From contig CAJOEV010000010.1 of NCBI GenBank assembly GCA_905233545.1, forward strand, positions 1-64,000: 64,000 bases of DNA. Reading direction: 5' to 3'. Under the pieces are notes generated by a model. It ran no database searches, was not told the origin of the DNA, and was given only the letters and a program-made list of their open reading frames with translations. Of the stretch, positions 61,452-64,000 are shown piece after piece. Every line of letters starts with the position of its first letter. Within the stretch, counting starts at the first letter, position 1. Source of the DNA: an uncultured Eubacterium sp. (GTDB lineage Bacteria > Bacillota > Clostridia > Oscillospirales > Acutalibacteraceae). The translations under genes were made by a program, and so were the position numbers.

Positions 61452-62633
61452 TTATTCTATGTCCTCAAACTCTTCAAGTTCTTCTTCCTCTTCATATTCC
61501 TCGAAGAAATCAAGATTCTCATCAATCATAAACTTTTCATTATTGAAAAGGATTAACATACTATCGATATCCCCTTCTTCATCAAGTAAATCATATAAAT
61601 CATCCTGATAATAACGAAGGTCAATAACGATTATCCTTGAATAATTATTAACAAGAAACGGAAGCATTGAATTTGCATATGAATCCTTTATCAAAAGCAG
61701 AGTTTTATCACTTTTTGAATTGGTTGTTATATCAAGCTGTGAATAGTTTCCGCCAATAAAATAATCATATTTATTCTTCGTTTTGAGCATATCTGAATCA
61801 TATAGCGTTTTCGATGTGCTTCCCTCTTCAAAATTATTCACTTCAAGCTCAACAATCGGTGAATATGAAGTAATTGTATCAGCAGTTGTGCTAATCTGAA
61901 TCTTATCATATGTTGAGCCTAAAAAGTCTTTTGAAACTTCTTCACTCTTTAAATCTTTTATATCAACACTTTCATAACCAAGCGAAGATGAAAGCGCGTC
62001 ATATGCATAATAAGCTCCGAGCGATGTCCAGTGGTGGTCAGTGCGATAATAAATATACTCGTCGCTGTGTTTACTGAGTTCATCTTCCAGTGAGATAACT
62101 TTTGCCTTATCGGCAAAATCCTTTACATCATCGCAAATATACTTTGTGCTGTACGGAATAACCTTGTTTGGCAACTTGGTTTTAAGCGCAGCATACTTTG
62201 AAGGAACGAAAGCACATACGCTGTTAATTCCTGAATCCTGGGTGTAATTCAGAAAACCACTCATAACCTCTTCGTTATATAAAACGAGCTCGCTATCGAA
62301 ATCAGACTCCTGATATTTTTCAATCAGATAGTCATCCTTTCCAAAGTAAACGCCGTTCAAATCTTTTCTTCCGAGAGCGCGCATAATTCCTGTTTTTGTC
62401 TTTACCCAGAAGCTTCTGAATTCAAACTGGTCGCTGAGATATTCCTCGTAATCATGCTGAAAAGAGCCGTCATAAAGAGTGTCAAGTGAATCCTTATCAA
62501 GCTCGGGCATGGTCATCAGAGCTCTGTTTTCATCAACTGAAAAATCACTTTTTTTACCGAATACCGAAAACGAGGTAAAAAACACTATAACAGCAAGAAA
62601 CGCACATAATATTGAAATACTGTATTTTTTCAA
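61452..62633 (-). CDS. DHHW family protein (AlgJ/AlgX-like, putative O-acetylation accessory)
   Basis: TM/signal at N-terminus; YYRTDHHWTSLGAYYAYDAL; LLLIKDSYANSMLPFLV; acidic C-terminal tail. Confidence 0.88.
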   Translation of the reverse strand: MKKYSISILCAFLAVIVFFTSFSVFGKKSDFSVDENRALMTMPELDKDSLDTLYDGSFQHDYEEYLSDQFEFRSFWVKTKTGIMRALGRKDLNGVYFGKDDYLIEKYQESDFDSELVLYNEEVMSGFLNYTQDSGINSVCAFVPSKYAALKTKLPNKVIPYSTKYICDDVKDFADKAKVISLEDELSKHSDEYIYYRTDHHWTSLGAYYAYDALSSSLGYESVDIKDLKSEEVSKDFLGSTYDKIQISTTADTITSYSPIVELEVNNFEEGSTSKTLYDSDMLKTKNKYDYFIGGNYSQLDITTNSKSDKTLLLIKDSYANSMLPFLVNNYSRIIVIDLRYYQDDLYDLLDEEGDIDSMLILFNNEKFMIDENLDFFEEYEEEEELEEFEDIE

Positions 62634-62643
62634 ATCAATTACC

Positions 62644-64000
62644 TCAAAATCTGAAATACAAAAACGGATTATATGAATCCGATACTAAAAATGCAACCGA
62701 AAGCACCATAACAATTATGGTGAACAGCACCTGGCATACCGTGTCTGCACTCTTTGATTTAACAAGCTTTTTAAATAGCTTTTTAGGCGCAGATGTTGCA
62801 AAAATACCACCGATTATCAAAACTGAAATGTAGTTTGTTAAATAGTAAACGGTATTGCCGTCGGCAAATTTTCCTCCGTCGCATAAAACACTTACATAAT
62901 AGCCCCCGTCTGCGAAATCGGGATATGCAAAAATTGCCCATCCGATTACAAAAAGAACTATTGTATACAAGTGAGAAACAAATGTCGGCGCCTTATCAAG
63001 CCATTTTTTGAGAACGAATTTTTCGAGAATAAGAATAACGAAATAATACAGTCCCCAGATAACAAAATTCCACGAAGCGCCGTGCCAGAGTCCCGTAAGC
63101 GTCCATACGATAAAGAGATTGAGAATCTGTCTTTTGCTTCCCTTTCTGTTACCGCCAAGAGGAATATATAGATACTCCTTGAAGAATGAGCTTAAAGAAA
63201 TATGCCATCTGCGCCAGAATTCAGTTATGCTTTTTGATTCATAGGGATAGATAAAGTTTTCATCAAACCTGAATCCGAACATTCTTCCAAGACCGATTGC
63301 CATATCGGAATATCCCGAAAAATCAAAGTAAATCTGAAGAGTAAACGCAATAATTCCAAGCCACGCCGTTGATGTGGTCAATCCCTGAGTTGTTGCAGCT
63401 ATTTCACTGAACATCTCGCCAACCGTGTTTGCAATAAGAACTTTCTTTGCAAGTCCCGTCATAAAGCGCTTTATGCCGTATGCAAAATCATCCGTTGTAA
63501 CATTTCTTGAATTAAGCTGGGCTGCAACGGTTTTATAGCGCACAATCGGTCCTGCAATAAGCTGCGGGAACATTGAAACATACGCACCGAATGTTATAAT
63601 ATTATGCTGAGCCTCAACCCTTCCCCTGTATACATCAATTGTGTATGACAGCGTCTGGAAGGTATAAAAAGATATACCAATCGGAAGCATAACATCAAGC
63701 TCGGTTATTCCTGCACCGAAAATACTGTTGATATTTCCGATAACAAAATTTGAATACTTGAAAAATGCAAGCAGTCCGAGATTAACAACAACCGAACAAA
63801 CAAGAGCAAACTTTGCGCCCCCGGGCTTTCCTTTATTGCGTGAATATTCAATTATCCGTCCCATTGAATAATCAAGAACGGTTGAAAACAGCATAAGCAA
63901 TATATATGCAGGTCTGTCCCAACCGTAAAATACCAGCGAAACAACAAACAGAACAAGATTTCTTGTGTTTTTCGGTGATATGAAATATAGCAACAGGACT
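62644..64000 (-). CDS. MBOAT family O-acyltransferase (AlgI-like), 5' end truncated by the window edge
   Basis: LPIGISFYTFQTLSYTIDVYRG, YSDMAIGLGRMFGFRFDENFIYPYESKSITEFWRRWHISLSSFFKEYLYIPLGGNRKG, LTGLWHGASWNFVIWGLYY. Frame stays open (VLLLYFISPK) to the right edge. Confidence 0.94.
   Translation of the reverse strand, partial: VLLLYFISPKNTRNLVLFVVSLVFYGWDRPAYILLMLFSTVLDYSMGRIIEYSRNKGKPGGAKFALVCSVVVNLGLLAFFKYSNFVIGNINSIFGAGITELDVMLPIGISFYTFQTLSYTIDVYRGRVEAQHNIITFGAYVSMFPQLIAGPIVRYKTVAAQLNSRNVTTDDFAYGIKRFMTGLAKKVLIANTVGEMFSEIAATTQGLTTSTAWLGIIAFTLQIYFDFSGYSDMAIGLGRMFGFRFDENFIYPYESKSITEFWRRWHISLSSFFKEYLYIPLGGNRKGSKRQILNLFIVWTLTGLWHGASWNFVIWGLYYFVILILEKFVLKKWLDKAPTFVSHLYTIVLFVIGWAIFAYPDFADGGYYVSVLCDGGKFADGNTVYYLTNYISVLIIGGIFATSAPKKLFKKLVKSKSADTVCQVLFTIIVMVLSVAFLVSDSYNPFLYFRF

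Overview
The window reads as a chromosomal segment of a low-GC, Gram-positive, endospore-forming bacterium, probably class Clostridia (an inference from gene content). It is densely packed, and most genes lie on the minus strand in long operons. The left edge holds the 5' end of a 16S rRNA gene (minus strand) with a consensus rrn promoter. Recognisable blocks: metA; a GPH/MFS transporter plus a BspA-like lipoprotein; a WYL regulator; a class B PBP; a trhP/U32-mltG-5-FTHF cyclo-ligase-DJ-1 cluster; dgt-dnaG-rpoD; rpmE; addA-addB; two tandem M42 peptidases; murD; ligA; tyrS; recN-argR-nadK-tlyA-dxs-ispA-xseB-xseA-(TsaD-like)-nusB-asp23; a complete spoIIIAA-AH operon; a large YfhO-type membrane protein; a long-form prs; secreted proteins; spoIIID; proC; an AIM24 protein; metK; and a DHHW + MBOAT pair cut by the right edge. 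I saw no CRISPR array, transposase, prophage, tRNA or obvious defence island. The observations I rate highest are: (1) a palindromic intergenic element at 17472-17544 made of two hairpins with perfectly complementary 10-nt loops and paired stem substitutions; (2) a BspA/FN3 surface protein gene split by one extra A in an A6 run; (3) an intrinsic terminator directly against the nusB Shine-Dalgarno (SD), and a hairpin that would hide the SD of the PBP gene; (4) a spoIIIAG gene with no ordinary start codon near its SD; (5) a GtrA-like/YfhO fusion; (6) a TsaD-like paralog. I did not find a clear new multi-gene system. All identifications come from reading the sequence and recalled family motifs; no searches were run.
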